Below, in pieces: positions 16,097-25,040 of a stretch of 64,000 nt of DNA. Made by a program: the position numbers and the translations under genes. The stretch covers positions 620,001 to 684,000 of the forward strand of contig CBDAPV010000002.1 of the NCBI GenBank assembly GCA_965198715.1. The letters run 5' to 3'. The stretch's first letter is position 1; each line of letters starts with the position of its first letter. The DNA comes from RH-AL1 sp965198715. GTDB lineage: Bacteria > Pseudomonadota > Alphaproteobacteria > Rhizobiales > Beijerinckiaceae. Under the pieces are notes generated by a model that did not search any database, was not told where the DNA came from, and saw only the letters and a list, made by a program, of their open reading frames with translations.

Positions 16097-17590
16097 TCAC
16101 GCGTCGTCGTCGTCGTCCCAGTAGCGGCGCCGCGGCTTTGCCCCTGGTGCCATCGACGGCTCGAGCGGTTGCGGCTCCCGGTCCATGTCGCCGTAGGCGG
16201 CGGCCGTCACCGGCGGCGCGCTCGAGCCTTCGGCGAACAGCGCGCCCGCGAGCCCGATGAAGACTCCCGCCGATAGCGAGATCAGCGCCACGACCATCTT
16301 CTTGGGCTGCGAGGGCGAGACCGGCGGACGCGCCACCGCGATGACGCGGCCGGGTGGCGATTGCGCGCCCTGCTGCGCCAGCGTGTCGTTGACCTGCGCG
16401 AAACGCTCGAACGAGGAGCGCAGCACGGTGCGGTTGCGCTGCAACTGGTCGAGCGGCACCAGCTTGCGGCTCATGTCCGAGGATTGCGACTTGACCTGGT
16501 CGATATCAGCCAGGATCTGCTTTTCGTTACCCTTGGCGGCCTGGTAGTCGCCTTGGAGACTACCCTTCACCCGCTCCAGCTCGGCGCGGATGAGCTGGCG
16601 GATGCGGGCCTGCCGCTCTTCCGCCTCGATCATCTCGGGGTGGCGGGCGCCGAGCGTCTTGGCGAGGCGGCCGGCGTTCTGCTCGGTATCGGCCTGCTGC
16701 TGTCGCAGCCGCTCGATCGTCTGCGACTTCACCGCATCGCTCGCGGAGTCGAGCCGACCTGCCTTCGACAGGCGGGTCACTTCCGCGAGCCGCGTCTTGG
16801 TGTCGGACTCGCGGGCTCGGGCATCGCCGAGGGCCCTGGTCAGGTCGATGATCTGCTGCTCGTTGGAACGCAGCCCCGTGCTCTCGATGATCTTGTTCTT
16901 GGCCTTGTAGGCCTCGATCTTGAGGTCGAGGTCGCGGATCTGGGTCGAGAGCTTGTCGAGCTTGTCGCTGACGTATTGCGTGTCTTCCCTGGTCGAGCCG
17001 ACACGCGAGGAGACCTGGTCGTCGATGTAGGCCTGGGTCACCGCGTTGGTGATCGCCGCCGCCTTCTTGGGATCGCGCGCGAGCACGTCGATGCTGACGA
17101 CGTAGGTGCGCTCGGGGCGCTTGATCGTAATGGCGTCTTCCAGCGACTTGAGATCGACTCCGTCGGTCAAGGTCACGGCGGGATGGAGGATGCGCTGCAG
17201 CAGGCTGCGCTGCGAGCCGTTGAACTCCGCATCGTTCTTGAGGCCGGCCTGCGCGGCGGCGCGAGACAGCACGGTCTGCGAGGTGAAGAGCTTGATCTGG
17301 CTGTCGATGGCGGCGGTGTCCGCGATGAAACCGGGAACGTTGGGATCGCTGCCCACCGTCTTGCCGAGGCGGGGATCGATCAGCATGGCCGCCGTGGCGG
17401 CGTAGCGCGGCGGCGTCACCGCGATGTAGGCGATGCCAATCCCGAGACAGGTCAGGATCGACAGGAGGATCATCAGCTTGCGTCGCCAGATGATGCCGAG
17501 GAAGCCGGGGGCGGGCGCACTTTCCCAAGTCTTGGGGCGCTCGGGCACGCGCGATCGTCGCGCGTCGAGATAGGTGTCACGCAAGGCCAT
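16097..17590 (-). CDS. Wzz/GumC-like polysaccharide chain-length or export protein
   Basis: A 497-residue inner-membrane protein of the polysaccharide co-polymerase family. A first membrane helix (MILLSILTCLGIGIAYIAV) is followed by a Wzz domain, a long coiled coil (about residues 190-400) and a second helix (VVALISLSAGVFIGLAGALF). A cytoplasmic tail of about 55 residues ends in YWDDDDDA. There is no kinase domain; the kinase-like protein is encoded separately at 21907. Start at the ATG 17590, which overlaps the polymerase gene by 14 nt. It is the last gene of a four-gene minus-strand operon. It probably controls chain length and couples polymerisation to export. Confidence 0.88.
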   Translation of the reverse strand: MALRDTYLDARRSRVPERPKTWESAPAPGFLGIIWRRKLMILLSILTCLGIGIAYIAVTPPRYAATAAMLIDPRLGKTVGSDPNVPGFIADTAAIDSQIKLFTSQTVLSRAAAQAGLKNDAEFNGSQRSLLQRILHPAVTLTDGVDLKSLEDAITIKRPERTYVVSIDVLARDPKKAAAITNAVTQAYIDDQVSSRVGSTREDTQYVSDKLDKLSTQIRDLDLKIEAYKAKNKIIESTGLRSNEQQIIDLTRALGDARARESDTKTRLAEVTRLSKAGRLDSASDAVKSQTIERLRQQQADTEQNAGRLAKTLGARHPEMIEAEERQARIRQLIRAELERVKGSLQGDYQAAKGNEKQILADIDQVKSQSSDMSRKLVPLDQLQRNRTVLRSSFERFAQVNDTLAQQGAQSPPGRVIAVARPPVSPSQPKKMVVALISLSAGVFIGLAGALFAEGSSAPPVTAAAYGDMDREPQPLEPSMAPGAKPRRRYWDDDDDA

Positions 17591-18974
17591 GAACGCTACT
17601 TTCCACGGACGCGCCGGCCGGCGGAGCATCGTTACGCAGGAACAGGACAACCAGAGCGACCACCATGGCGAGCGTGGTGGTCTTCCCGGACAGGTTGGCC
17701 GTCACGCTGACCTGAACCAGGTAGAACAGGAAAACGGCAATTGCTCCTGGGCCGGTGGCACGAAGCACCGATCGCCAGAAGGCGATAAAGCTGGCAGCAA
17801 GGATGGCTGCGACGATGATGCCGTAAGTCAACACCAGCCCGATCCAGCTGCTCTCAATCCCGAACTCCAGCCCGTAAACGCGCTGCAGCGTGGCGACCAA
17901 GTCTTTGTCCGGGTGCAGGACTAGGTCGGTGAACGGGATCGGATCGAACAACTGGAACATCGTCATCCGTGCCGTGGCGCTGCCGTTGTCGTTGCTAAAT
18001 CGATCGAGTGTCCTGTCGATTAGACCGCTATAAACCAATAGCACCAGCACGATCACGGCCGCCCCGAAAGCCAACATGCCGGGCGCCAGCGAACGCGCGG
18101 TGAGCCGCGCGCCGCGCCCGATCGCCTCCACGCCCTGCATCGCGACGAGCCAACCGACGAAGACTGCCGACGTGACGAGCGCCGTGCGAGCGCCGAAGGC
18201 GAACAGGGACGCGGCCTGCAGCGCAAAGACGCCGACCCGCGGTAGGATCGGGATCCAAGAGGCGCCGGGCGCCGCGAGGCAGATCAAGAGGCTGCCGACG
18301 ATGAGACCGTTGACCAGCGGGTGCCCGAGTAGGGCTTCGGCGCGCCAATCCTCCACCAGTTCGGCCTTCCAGCTAAACACGGCATTGGGTTTGGTCGGAT
18401 CGTTGGTGAGATCGGAGGAGGCCTCGACCTGGATAAGGTGAAAGCCGCGAAAAAGCTCGACGATCGCGAGGCCGGCATTGGCGATCAGCACCAGCGTGAC
18501 GAGTGCCGCGAGCCACTTCGCAGCGACATGATCCAGGTCGCGAAGCAGCACGAAGACTATAACGGGAAGGATGAAGGTGTCGATCAGCGGTGTGACCGGC
18601 GTCTTGTCCACGAATTGTGCAGCGAGGACCCCGACGACGACGCCTGCCAGGAGAAGCAGAACTCCCGCGTCATTCGTTATCAAACGTCCGGCGAGATGGA
18701 TCGGGCGCCGGGCGGCGAGACATCGCAAGACAAAGGCAGCCAGGGCAATCGTCGTCGCTGGGTGGAACTTGGAGAGGAAGCCGCCAGTCTCGACATAGGG
18801 AATGCCGAGTGCCTCCAAAGCAACCGGTGATATCGCGAAGATGCCTAGAATGGCGGCGTAGGTCGCGATTAGCGCCAAGCGTGCGAACACATCCCGCGCC
18901 CCGAACGGTGGAGGAGTCGGTCTACCCGGCGTCGCGCGTAAAGAGGAGCGACCGAGAACGACGTCGCTCGTCAT
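17577..18974 (-). CDS. Wzy/VpsF-like polysaccharide polymerase or O-antigen ligase family protein
   Basis: A 465-residue protein dominated by about ten to twelve membrane helices, with a larger periplasmic loop near the middle (about residues 180-210, FHLIQVEASSDLTNDPTKPN) and a second late loop (LLVYSGLIDRTLDRFSNDNG). This layout fits Wzy polymerases or O-antigen ligases; the VpsF-type polymerases found in exopolysaccharide clusters are the closest in build. Primary sequence is poorly conserved in these families, so the assignment relies on topology and context: it overlaps the acyltransferase gene by 4 nt and the Wzz-like gene by 14 nt. Confidence 0.75.
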   Translation of the reverse strand: MTSDVVLGRSSLRATPGRPTPPPFGARDVFARLALIATYAAILGIFAISPVALEALGIPYVETGGFLSKFHPATTIALAAFVLRCLAARRPIHLAGRLITNDAGVLLLLAGVVVGVLAAQFVDKTPVTPLIDTFILPVIVFVLLRDLDHVAAKWLAALVTLVLIANAGLAIVELFRGFHLIQVEASSDLTNDPTKPNAVFSWKAELVEDWRAEALLGHPLVNGLIVGSLLICLAAPGASWIPILPRVGVFALQAASLFAFGARTALVTSAVFVGWLVAMQGVEAIGRGARLTARSLAPGMLAFGAAVIVLVLLVYSGLIDRTLDRFSNDNGSATARMTMFQLFDPIPFTDLVLHPDKDLVATLQRVYGLEFGIESSWIGLVLTYGIIVAAILAASFIAFWRSVLRATGPGAIAVFLFYLVQVSVTANLSGKTTTLAMVVALVVLFLRNDAPPAGASVESSVHGLA

Positions 18975-20278
18975 GGTGACCGCTCGAGCGAGCCTAAATC
19001 GGAGCCGGAGCGGCTCCTAAGCGCTAATTTCGTCAGGCGCTTGGCCAGACGATTGAACAAGTCGCGACCGGGCACCTCTACGAAGCGATACGCGGCCAGC
19101 GTCGCCACGGCCACGCCTCCCAGGTACACGGACAAGAGCAGTAGCGCCTCGCCGATCCCGCCGACGTGCAGAACCTCGACCGTCGCGTGCGCGCCGGGAA
19201 GATCGGCAAACGGATTTGCTACCGACCTAAACAGCGCGACGCCCCCAAACCTGCTTGTAGCATGTACCACTGCCAGTATCGCGATCAGGACTAGCGCGTG
19301 AACCATGTAGATGCTGAAGGAAAGATCGGCCAGGACCTGCATGACGCGGCTCTTCAGCAGCCGCGAGACCAGGCCACCTTCGCCGAGGAAGACGAGCAAG
19401 AACAAGCCAAAGACGACGGGCGCGGCGTATCCGACCCAGCTTCGGTAGGAGACACTGAGCCAGAAGCCGACGAAGGCCACCGCGGCGAACTCGAGGAGAG
19501 AAGGATAGCGCACGCGCGGCATAGGCCAACGCTCGACCGCCTCATAGCATAGCGTGCCGGCGAAGAAGCCGGCGAGACAGCGGAAGATGCCGTAATCGAA
19601 GGTGGAAAACATACCATATGGGGCGACGATTACCAGGATCGCGATCGAGGCAACGATCGTAGCGAGGCTGACCAGGCGGCGCACTCTCGGCGCCATCAGG
19701 CAGGACAGAGCAAAAGCCACGTAAGTCACGAATTCGACGCTTAGGCTCCAGCTCGGGTAATTCCAGGTCCAGCGATCATGCAGACCAAACGATTGTATAA
19801 GGAATAGGTTGGTCGGAATGGCCTCAACAAGTGCATTTCCATCGCGCGAGAAAGCCGGCGAGGTGAGGTGTCCGTGACCGGATGCTGCGATAATGACTTT
19901 CAGGAGTTCGTAGCTTACCAGGACGGCGAGGGTGACAGCCTGCATGGGCCAGATACGACCGAAGCGGCGGATCACGTATTCCGGGATGTTGGACCTCTGC
20001 GAAAGCTTTGCCGCATAGGCCTGAGCTATGACTAGGCCGCTTAGAACGAAGAACAGATCGACCATCAACGCGAGCGGCAAGACGTGGCGGTGAGGTATCG
20101 CGTCCGTCGCGAGCCCGACATGGGCCAGGACGATGGCGATTGCACCAGGTCCGCGGAAACCGTTCACCGCCGCTGTTGATCTCGTTCGTCGACGGAAAGC
20201 CTGCCTAGACGGCACGGACGTTTGAGGACTCATATCGGAGATCGGCTGGTCTCTCGTGAAGCCCTGCTCAATAGGCAT
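18971..20278 (-). CDS. Acyltransferase 3 family membrane protein
   Basis: A 435-residue membrane acyltransferase (OafA/ExoZ-type) with about ten helices. The family signature near the N-terminus is present: NGFRGPGAIAIVLAHVG with the conserved His, then LMVDLFFVLSGLVIAQAY and RRFGRIWPMQAVTL. Such proteins O-acetylate (or otherwise acylate) sugars of exopolysaccharides or lipopolysaccharides. Its place inside the polysaccharide operon implies that the polymer is acylated. The start at 20278 overlaps the upstream gene by 11 nt; an ATG at 20233 is an alternative. Confidence 0.9.
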   Translation of the reverse strand: MPIEQGFTRDQPISDMSPQTSVPSRQAFRRRTRSTAAVNGFRGPGAIAIVLAHVGLATDAIPHRHVLPLALMVDLFFVLSGLVIAQAYAAKLSQRSNIPEYVIRRFGRIWPMQAVTLAVLVSYELLKVIIAASGHGHLTSPAFSRDGNALVEAIPTNLFLIQSFGLHDRWTWNYPSWSLSVEFVTYVAFALSCLMAPRVRRLVSLATIVASIAILVIVAPYGMFSTFDYGIFRCLAGFFAGTLCYEAVERWPMPRVRYPSLLEFAAVAFVGFWLSVSYRSWVGYAAPVVFGLFLLVFLGEGGLVSRLLKSRVMQVLADLSFSIYMVHALVLIAILAVVHATSRFGGVALFRSVANPFADLPGAHATVEVLHVGGIGEALLLLSVYLGGVAVATLAAYRFVEVPGRDLFNRLAKRLTKLALRSRSGSDLGSLERSP

Positions 20279-21758
20279 TATCGTAGACCTTCGGCGACAT
20301 GATGGTGTGGCCGATGATGCGCAGATCGAGACCGAGGGTCCAGTTGTCGATGTAGTAGAGATCGTGCTCGACCCGCGCCCGCATGACGTCTTCCGAGACG
20401 ACTTCGCCGCGCAGTCCGTGGATCTGGGCCCAGCCGGTGATGCCCGGCTTCACGTTGTGGCGCCGAGCGTATTCGGCGATCGTGCGCTCGTAATGCTGGT
20501 TGTGAGCAAGCGCGTGCGGCCGCGGCCCGACGAGCGACATCTCGCCCCGCAGCACGTTAAGGAGCTGCGGCAACTCGTCGAGGCTGGTGCGGCGCAGGAT
20601 GCGACCGATGCGCGTCACGCGGGGATCGTGTCGCGTGGCACTGCGCAGGGTCCGATCGTCCTCGGCGACGGTCATCGAGCGGAACTTGAGGATGCGAAAG
20701 GTCAGCTGGTTGAAGCCGTAGCGGCGCTGCACGAACAAGACCGGCCCGCGGCTGTCGAGCTTGATGGCGACGGCCACCAGCGCGAAGACGGGCACCAGCA
20801 GTACCATGAGCGCGGCGGCGCCGACGATGTCGAGAAGCCGCTTCATCGAGGTCTCGGTGAACGAGAGCGGCTGGCGCACCAGGTGCAGGCTGGCGATGGT
20901 GCCGATGCGATGGACGTTCGCCTTGGTAAACCGATCGAGGACGGGCTGTGGCCCCAGGTGGATCGCCGCCGGCACGTTCATGAAGGCGGCGAGCGCCGCC
21001 TCGACCAGCGCATTGTCGGTCCACGGCGCGAGGATGAAGATGTCGTCGGGCCGCAACACGCGCGACGAGGCGGCGGCGAGCGCGAGATCCTCGGTGAGCG
21101 TATCGGGTCCGCGCAGCACGGCGGAGGCGATCACGTCCACCCCGACGGTCCACGGCTCGTACCGAGCGGTGAAAGCACGCAGGTCGCTCTCGCTTCCGAC
21201 CAGCACAACGCGTAGGACGCAGAGGGTTCCCAAGCCCGCGCGTCGCTTGGTTTGCGACGTGAGATTGAGGCGCATGGCCACGATCGCGGCATAACCCACG
21301 AAGTAGGTGAGCACCGTGGTGGCGCGCGACACCGACTCGCTCTCCTTGAACGCGAACACCATTAGGAGCGCCGTGAGGAACGTCATGTTCCAGACGAACA
21401 GCGCGCGCCTGGCATGGCCCGCGAACGCGAGGTAGTTGACGATCTCATATTCCGCCCGCAACGCGTTCATCAGCACGAACAGTGCGGCCAAGGAAGCCCC
21501 GGTTCCGATGAGGGGCGACAGCATGCCGGACACGTGAAGCCAGCCGACATGGTAGGTCATGCCGGCAAGGACGACGCTGGCCCAGACGATCAGGAAGTCG
21601 GCGGCGCCGGCGGCGACGGCGAACCGCGCGCGCATGAAGGACGTGTTGCGTCGTCGCGCCGCCCAGTCGAACCAACTCGCGACCGGGCGACGACGCCTAC
21701 GGCTGGCACTTTGGAAGTGGTGGACGGTCAGCGTCAACTCCCGGCGTACTCGTGCCAC
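20268..21758 (-). CDS. Polyprenyl-phosphate sugar phosphotransferase (polysaccharide initiation)
   Basis: A 496-residue membrane protein that loads the first sugar phosphate onto undecaprenyl phosphate. It has four or five N-terminal helices, a CoA-binding-like central domain, one more helix (DIVGAAALMVLLVPVFALVA) and the C-terminal bacterial sugar transferase domain with KLDSRGPVLFVQRRYG, LKFRSM, RRTSLDELPQLLNVL and GEMSLVGPRP. It resembles the PssY/ExoY/WcaJ group; the donor is probably UDP-glucose or UDP-galactose, but this is inferred. It is the first gene of the minus-strand operon. The GTG at 21758 is a weak start; an ATG at 21635 is possible. Confidence 0.92.
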   Translation of the reverse strand: MARVRRELTLTVHHFQSASRRRRRPVASWFDWAARRRNTSFMRARFAVAAGAADFLIVWASVVLAGMTYHVGWLHVSGMLSPLIGTGASLAALFVLMNALRAEYEIVNYLAFAGHARRALFVWNMTFLTALLMVFAFKESESVSRATTVLTYFVGYAAIVAMRLNLTSQTKRRAGLGTLCVLRVVLVGSESDLRAFTARYEPWTVGVDVIASAVLRGPDTLTEDLALAAASSRVLRPDDIFILAPWTDNALVEAALAAFMNVPAAIHLGPQPVLDRFTKANVHRIGTIASLHLVRQPLSFTETSMKRLLDIVGAAALMVLLVPVFALVAVAIKLDSRGPVLFVQRRYGFNQLTFRILKFRSMTVAEDDRTLRSATRHDPRVTRIGRILRRTSLDELPQLLNVLRGEMSLVGPRPHALAHNQHYERTIAEYARRHNVKPGITGWAQIHGLRGEVVSEDVMRARVEHDLYYIDNWTLGLDLRIIGHTIMSPKVYDNAY

Positions 21759-21906
21759 TACGATACAGATCGGCGATGCTGTTCACCGTCCGTTAGGCAA
21801 TCGCAAGGCGCGAGCCGTCGCAGCCGCTCGCGAAGGTGACGGTTCGGTAAGACTTCATGGTTAATCATTTTTTCTGGGCTTTTCACAGTATCGATACGAG
21901 CCGCGC
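21759..21906. promoter_or_regulatory. Divergent promoter region of the polysaccharide locus
   Basis: These 148 bases separate the two oppositely oriented transcription units, so both promoters should lie here. The segment 21855-21897 is AT-rich compared with its surroundings and ends in a 10-bp perfect palindrome, GTATCGATAC (21888-21897), 9 nt before the ATG at 21907. No known operator was recognised. Confidence 0.5.
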
Positions 21907-24234
21907 ATGAAATCCGGAAGACTGATGAATTCAACGGGTTCGCCGCGCGGGCAAGTCGCGATCGCATCCTTGGCGGCGCTCGTGGTCGGCGGCGTGGCGG
22001 TGTCGATACCGCCCGCATCCCTCTTCCAGGCGACTGCCATCGTCGCCGTCGACGAACCGTCAGTGGCGCTTCGTTTCGCCGCCGCGCGCTCGGCCGCCGC
22101 CCTCGCTGTATCGAAGCCGGTCATTGCGCGTGCCGCGGGGTCCTTGAACGGGACGGTCGTCTCGGCGCCGGCTCCGGCTTTTGCCGAGAAGCTCGAAGTC
22201 GCCACGGGTCTCGTGGGCGCCACGAACGCCGTGACGCGACTTGCCGAAGCCCTCGTTCCGACGGTGAGCGCGACTGCCGGCGAAGGTCTGGTCGAGGTGC
22301 AAGCGCAGGCGACGGATGGGCCACGCGCGGCGCGCGTCGCCACCGCCCTGGCCGAGGCCCTGGTTGCCGAGGAGGAGGGCTCCGTCTTCGCCGACGCACG
22401 CCGCCGCGAGGCCGTCACCGCGGCGGGCATCGAAACCTTGCGGGAGAACGCCAGCGCCGCGCAGGCGCGGCTCGCCGGGCTCGGCGGGTCCGCGACTGAT
22501 CCAAATGAGACGTTCGCGGCCGCCGGCGCGGCAGCCCGCGCCGCCGAGACGCGTCTCGCGGCGGTGCGCGCCGTGATCGCCGCCGGCTCGCCGCCGCTCG
22601 GCGGCGGTAGCGAGCTGCCGCAAAGCGTGGCAGCCCTGCAGCAGACCTACTGGGATCTGAAGAAGCAGCTCGACAAGGCCTCCGAGACTCTGGGCGAGCG
22701 TCATACCACCGTGATCGCACTTCACGACGGCGTCGTCCGCGCCGCTGCCGCTCTCACCGCCGAGTGGCAGCGCATCGAGCGCGGCGCCGCCGGCGACGTC
22801 TCCGTCGCTCGGAGCCGGGAGGCCGTGCTGCGCAGGACGGCCCTTGTCGCGGATCCGGTCAAGCGCGCGGCCATCGACAAGGCCCGCGCCGCCGCCCATT
22901 TCGCCGATGCCGCGCTCGCGCGCGCCGTCGCCGCGCCCGCGACCGCCGCACCCGTCAACCCGCCCATCCGCCTTGTCGCGCCCGCCGCCGTGCCGGCCGC
23001 CGCCATGGGCCTCGGCCCATGGCAACGCGGCGCGTTTGCCGGCGGCGCGGGGCTCGGCGCCTTCGCGCTCGCCTGGCTGGCGATGCGCAAACGCCGTGGC
23101 CGGGCGCCTGCGGTCCACTTCGACCTGGCGCCTGCGGCCCACTTCGACGAGCCATCGACGGCGCCGGAGGACCAGGCGCAAGAGGACGCGCTCGCCGCTG
23201 CCGCGCCGTCTTGGGAAGAGATGGCGGCTGAACTCCGCCCCGCTCAGGGCGAGCCGCTCCACGCCGGCGATGAGGCGAGACCCGTCGCCAGCGCGCATCC
23301 CATCCCTGCAACGTCAGAGCACGCTCACGTCATCGCGCGTGTCGAGGGCTACGAGCAGCCGAACTACGATTATTCTGCTGACGACTGGCACGAGTCCGAG
23401 CCGGAGCCTGTCACCGAAGAGAGGATTGCCGCCATGCCCTTCGAATCCGCGTCCTTCGATGCCGAACCCATACCGTCGTCCGCGCCGCACAGCGACTCGA
23501 CGACCGTCCGCCGTCTCGATCCCACGCTGCTCGATGCGCTGCGCGGCATCGCCGCCGATCTCGAAGCGCTCGCGGCCGGCAACATGTCGATCGCGACGGT
23601 GATGGTGGTGGCCAATACGGTCGGTGCCGATACCGGAGCGGTGGCGCTGGCGCTGGGCGAAGCCGCGGCGGAGCTCGGCTTCCGCGTGCTGGTGATCGAG
23701 GGCGAGCGCGCCCGACCCACGCTCGCCGAAGCGGTGGCGCCGCAGGGCGATCCCCTCCTCGTCGACACCTTCGGTGCCTTGCGCGTCGCCCTTCCGGCAG
23801 AGCGCGGCGCGGGGCTCTTCCTCGCTCCCGCGTTCCGCGACGGCGCCCGCATTGCCGCCGCTCTCGCCCGCAACACGCAGGCGGAGCTCGTCGACGACCT
23901 CGCCGCCGCCTTCGATGCGGTGGTGATCGACGGTGGCCGCGCCGCCGACAGCGCCGCCGCCGGCTTGAACGCCGATGCCTTCATCCGTGTCGGTCGCTTC
24001 GCCTCGCAGAAGGACGACGCCTACCTGCTGGACGCCTTCGGCGCACCGCCCGAGGCTCTCCTCGGCACCGTCGCGGCGGGCCGCTTCGTCGCGCGGGAGA
24101 TCCCGCCGGAGCCGGCGCCGCCGATCCGGCGTCCAACCCTTCGCGCCGTCCCCGCTTCGGTCGACGTCAAGGCGCCGCGCCGGTCGTCCAATGCGCCTGC
24201 CGTGCCGCTGCGGCGCCGGCTCGTCGCCCGCTGA
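21907..24234 (+). CDS. Wzc/ExoP-like co-polymerase with degenerate BY-kinase domain
   Basis: A 775-residue protein laid out like Wzc/ExoP: a first helix (about 15-35), a periplasmic Wzz-like helical part, a second helix (about 375-393, AFAGGAGLGAFALAWLAM), an acidic low-complexity linker (about 400-540) and a nucleotide-binding-like domain (about 545-740). That last domain keeps the BY-kinase order, but its Walker A position reads NTVGADTGAVALAL (about 570-583) without the lysine, Walker A' reads VLVIEGE instead of VxxxDxD, and only a Walker B-like FDAVVIDGG (about 669) remains. There is no C-terminal tyrosine cluster. It is probably structural or regulatory rather than a kinase. An ATG at 21925 with GGAAG before it may be the true start. 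Confidence 0.8.
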   Translation: MKSGRLMNSTGSPRGQVAIASLAALVVGGVAVSIPPASLFQATAIVAVDEPSVALRFAAARSAAALAVSKPVIARAAGSLNGTVVSAPAPAFAEKLEVATGLVGATNAVTRLAEALVPTVSATAGEGLVEVQAQATDGPRAARVATALAEALVAEEEGSVFADARRREAVTAAGIETLRENASAAQARLAGLGGSATDPNETFAAAGAAARAAETRLAAVRAVIAAGSPPLGGGSELPQSVAALQQTYWDLKKQLDKASETLGERHTTVIALHDGVVRAAAALTAEWQRIERGAAGDVSVARSREAVLRRTALVADPVKRAAIDKARAAAHFADAALARAVAAPATAAPVNPPIRLVAPAAVPAAAMGLGPWQRGAFAGGAGLGAFALAWLAMRKRRGRAPAVHFDLAPAAHFDEPSTAPEDQAQEDALAAAAPSWEEMAAELRPAQGEPLHAGDEARPVASAHPIPATSEHAHVIARVEGYEQPNYDYSADDWHESEPEPVTEERIAAMPFESASFDAEPIPSSAPHSDSTTVRRLDPTLLDALRGIAADLEALAAGNMSIATVMVVANTVGADTGAVALALGEAAAELGFRVLVIEGERARPTLAEAVAPQGDPLLVDTFGALRVALPAERGAGLFLAPAFRDGARIAAALARNTQAELVDDLAAAFDAVVIDGGRAADSAAAGLNADAFIRVGRFASQKDDAYLLDAFGAPPEALLGTVAAGRFVAREIPPEPAPPIRRPTLRAVPASVDVKAPRRSSNAPAVPLRRRLVAR
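23104..23151 (+). repeat. 24-nt tandem duplication inside the Wzc-like gene
   Basis: Two consecutive 24-nt units encode APAVHFDL and APAAHFDE in the linker after the second membrane helix. The copies differ at only a few positions, so the duplication looks recent. It keeps the frame and lengthens the disordered linker. Confidence 0.7.
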
Positions 24235-24263
24235 CGCCGGAGGTCGCAGCCCGCCGCGCCGCA

Positions 24264-25040
24264 GTGCTCGAGCGCTGCGGCGCGGTCCCCGGCACTCTGC
24301 GCCGTTACTGCCTGCTCGGCGTCGAGCTCGACGATCTCGCCTTCGACGACGCCCTCGCCCTCGCTCGCGCCGCGCTCGCCGATCCAGCACCACGCACGTT
24401 GTTCTTCGCCAACGCCCACACTTTGGACCTCGCCGCCGGCTCGCCCGAAGACCGCCGCATCCTTAACGGCGCCGACTTCGTCTTCGGCGACGGCACCGGC
24501 GTGCGCTGCGCCGCGCGCCTGGGCGGCCTGCGGCTGCGCGCCAACCTCAACGGCACCGACTTCGTGCCGGCCCTGCTTGCAGCAGCCGATGGCGATGCCC
24601 GCTCGTGCTTCCTGCTGGGCGCGGAGCCCGACGTCGTCGCCGCCACCGCCGCCGTGATCGCGCGCGACTATGCCGGCTGGCGCGTCGCCGGGTACCACCA
24701 CGGTTTCCTCGACGACGCCGCGAACGAGCGAGTCCTAGGCGCCATCGCCGCAGCGCGGCCGGACCTGCTTCTCGTGGGCATGGGCAACCCGTTGCAGGAG
24801 CGCTGGATCGCCGCCCATCGCGACGAATGTCCGGTGCGGCTTGCCATCGGCGTCGGCGCGCTCTTCGCGTACATGTCCGGAGAGTATCGCCGCGCTCCCC
24901 CGGCGCTGCAACGACTTGGCCTGGAATGGGTCTTTGTGCTTTTGCTGCAACGCCATAAGTTACGGCGCTATCTCCTCGGAGCGCCAAGATTTTTGCTTCG
25001 CGTTCTGCGCGAGAAGCTAATCGGGGGCAGGTCGAGGTGA
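24264..25040 (+). CDS. WecG/TagA/CpsF family glycosyltransferase (GT26)
   Basis: A 258-residue glycosyltransferase of the family that adds a second sugar to an undecaprenyl-linked first sugar at the cytoplasmic face. Family blocks are visible: FFANAHTLDLAAGSPEDRRIL, FVFGDGTGVRCAARLGG, the NLNGTDF motif, and LLVGMGNPLQERWI with GVGALFAYMSGEYRRAP. The start is a GTG at 24264, 30 nt after the Wzc-like gene. The next glycosyltransferase gene overlaps its end by 4 nt. Substrates differ between members (ManNAcA, ManNAc, glucose), so the sugar cannot be named. Confidence 0.92.
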   Translation: MLERCGAVPGTLRRYCLLGVELDDLAFDDALALARAALADPAPRTLFFANAHTLDLAAGSPEDRRILNGADFVFGDGTGVRCAARLGGLRLRANLNGTDFVPALLAAADGDARSCFLLGAEPDVVAATAAVIARDYAGWRVAGYHHGFLDDAANERVLGAIAAARPDLLLVGMGNPLQERWIAAHRDECPVRLAIGVGALFAYMSGEYRRAPPALQRLGLEWVFVLLLQRHKLRRYLLGAPRFLLRVLREKLIGGRSR

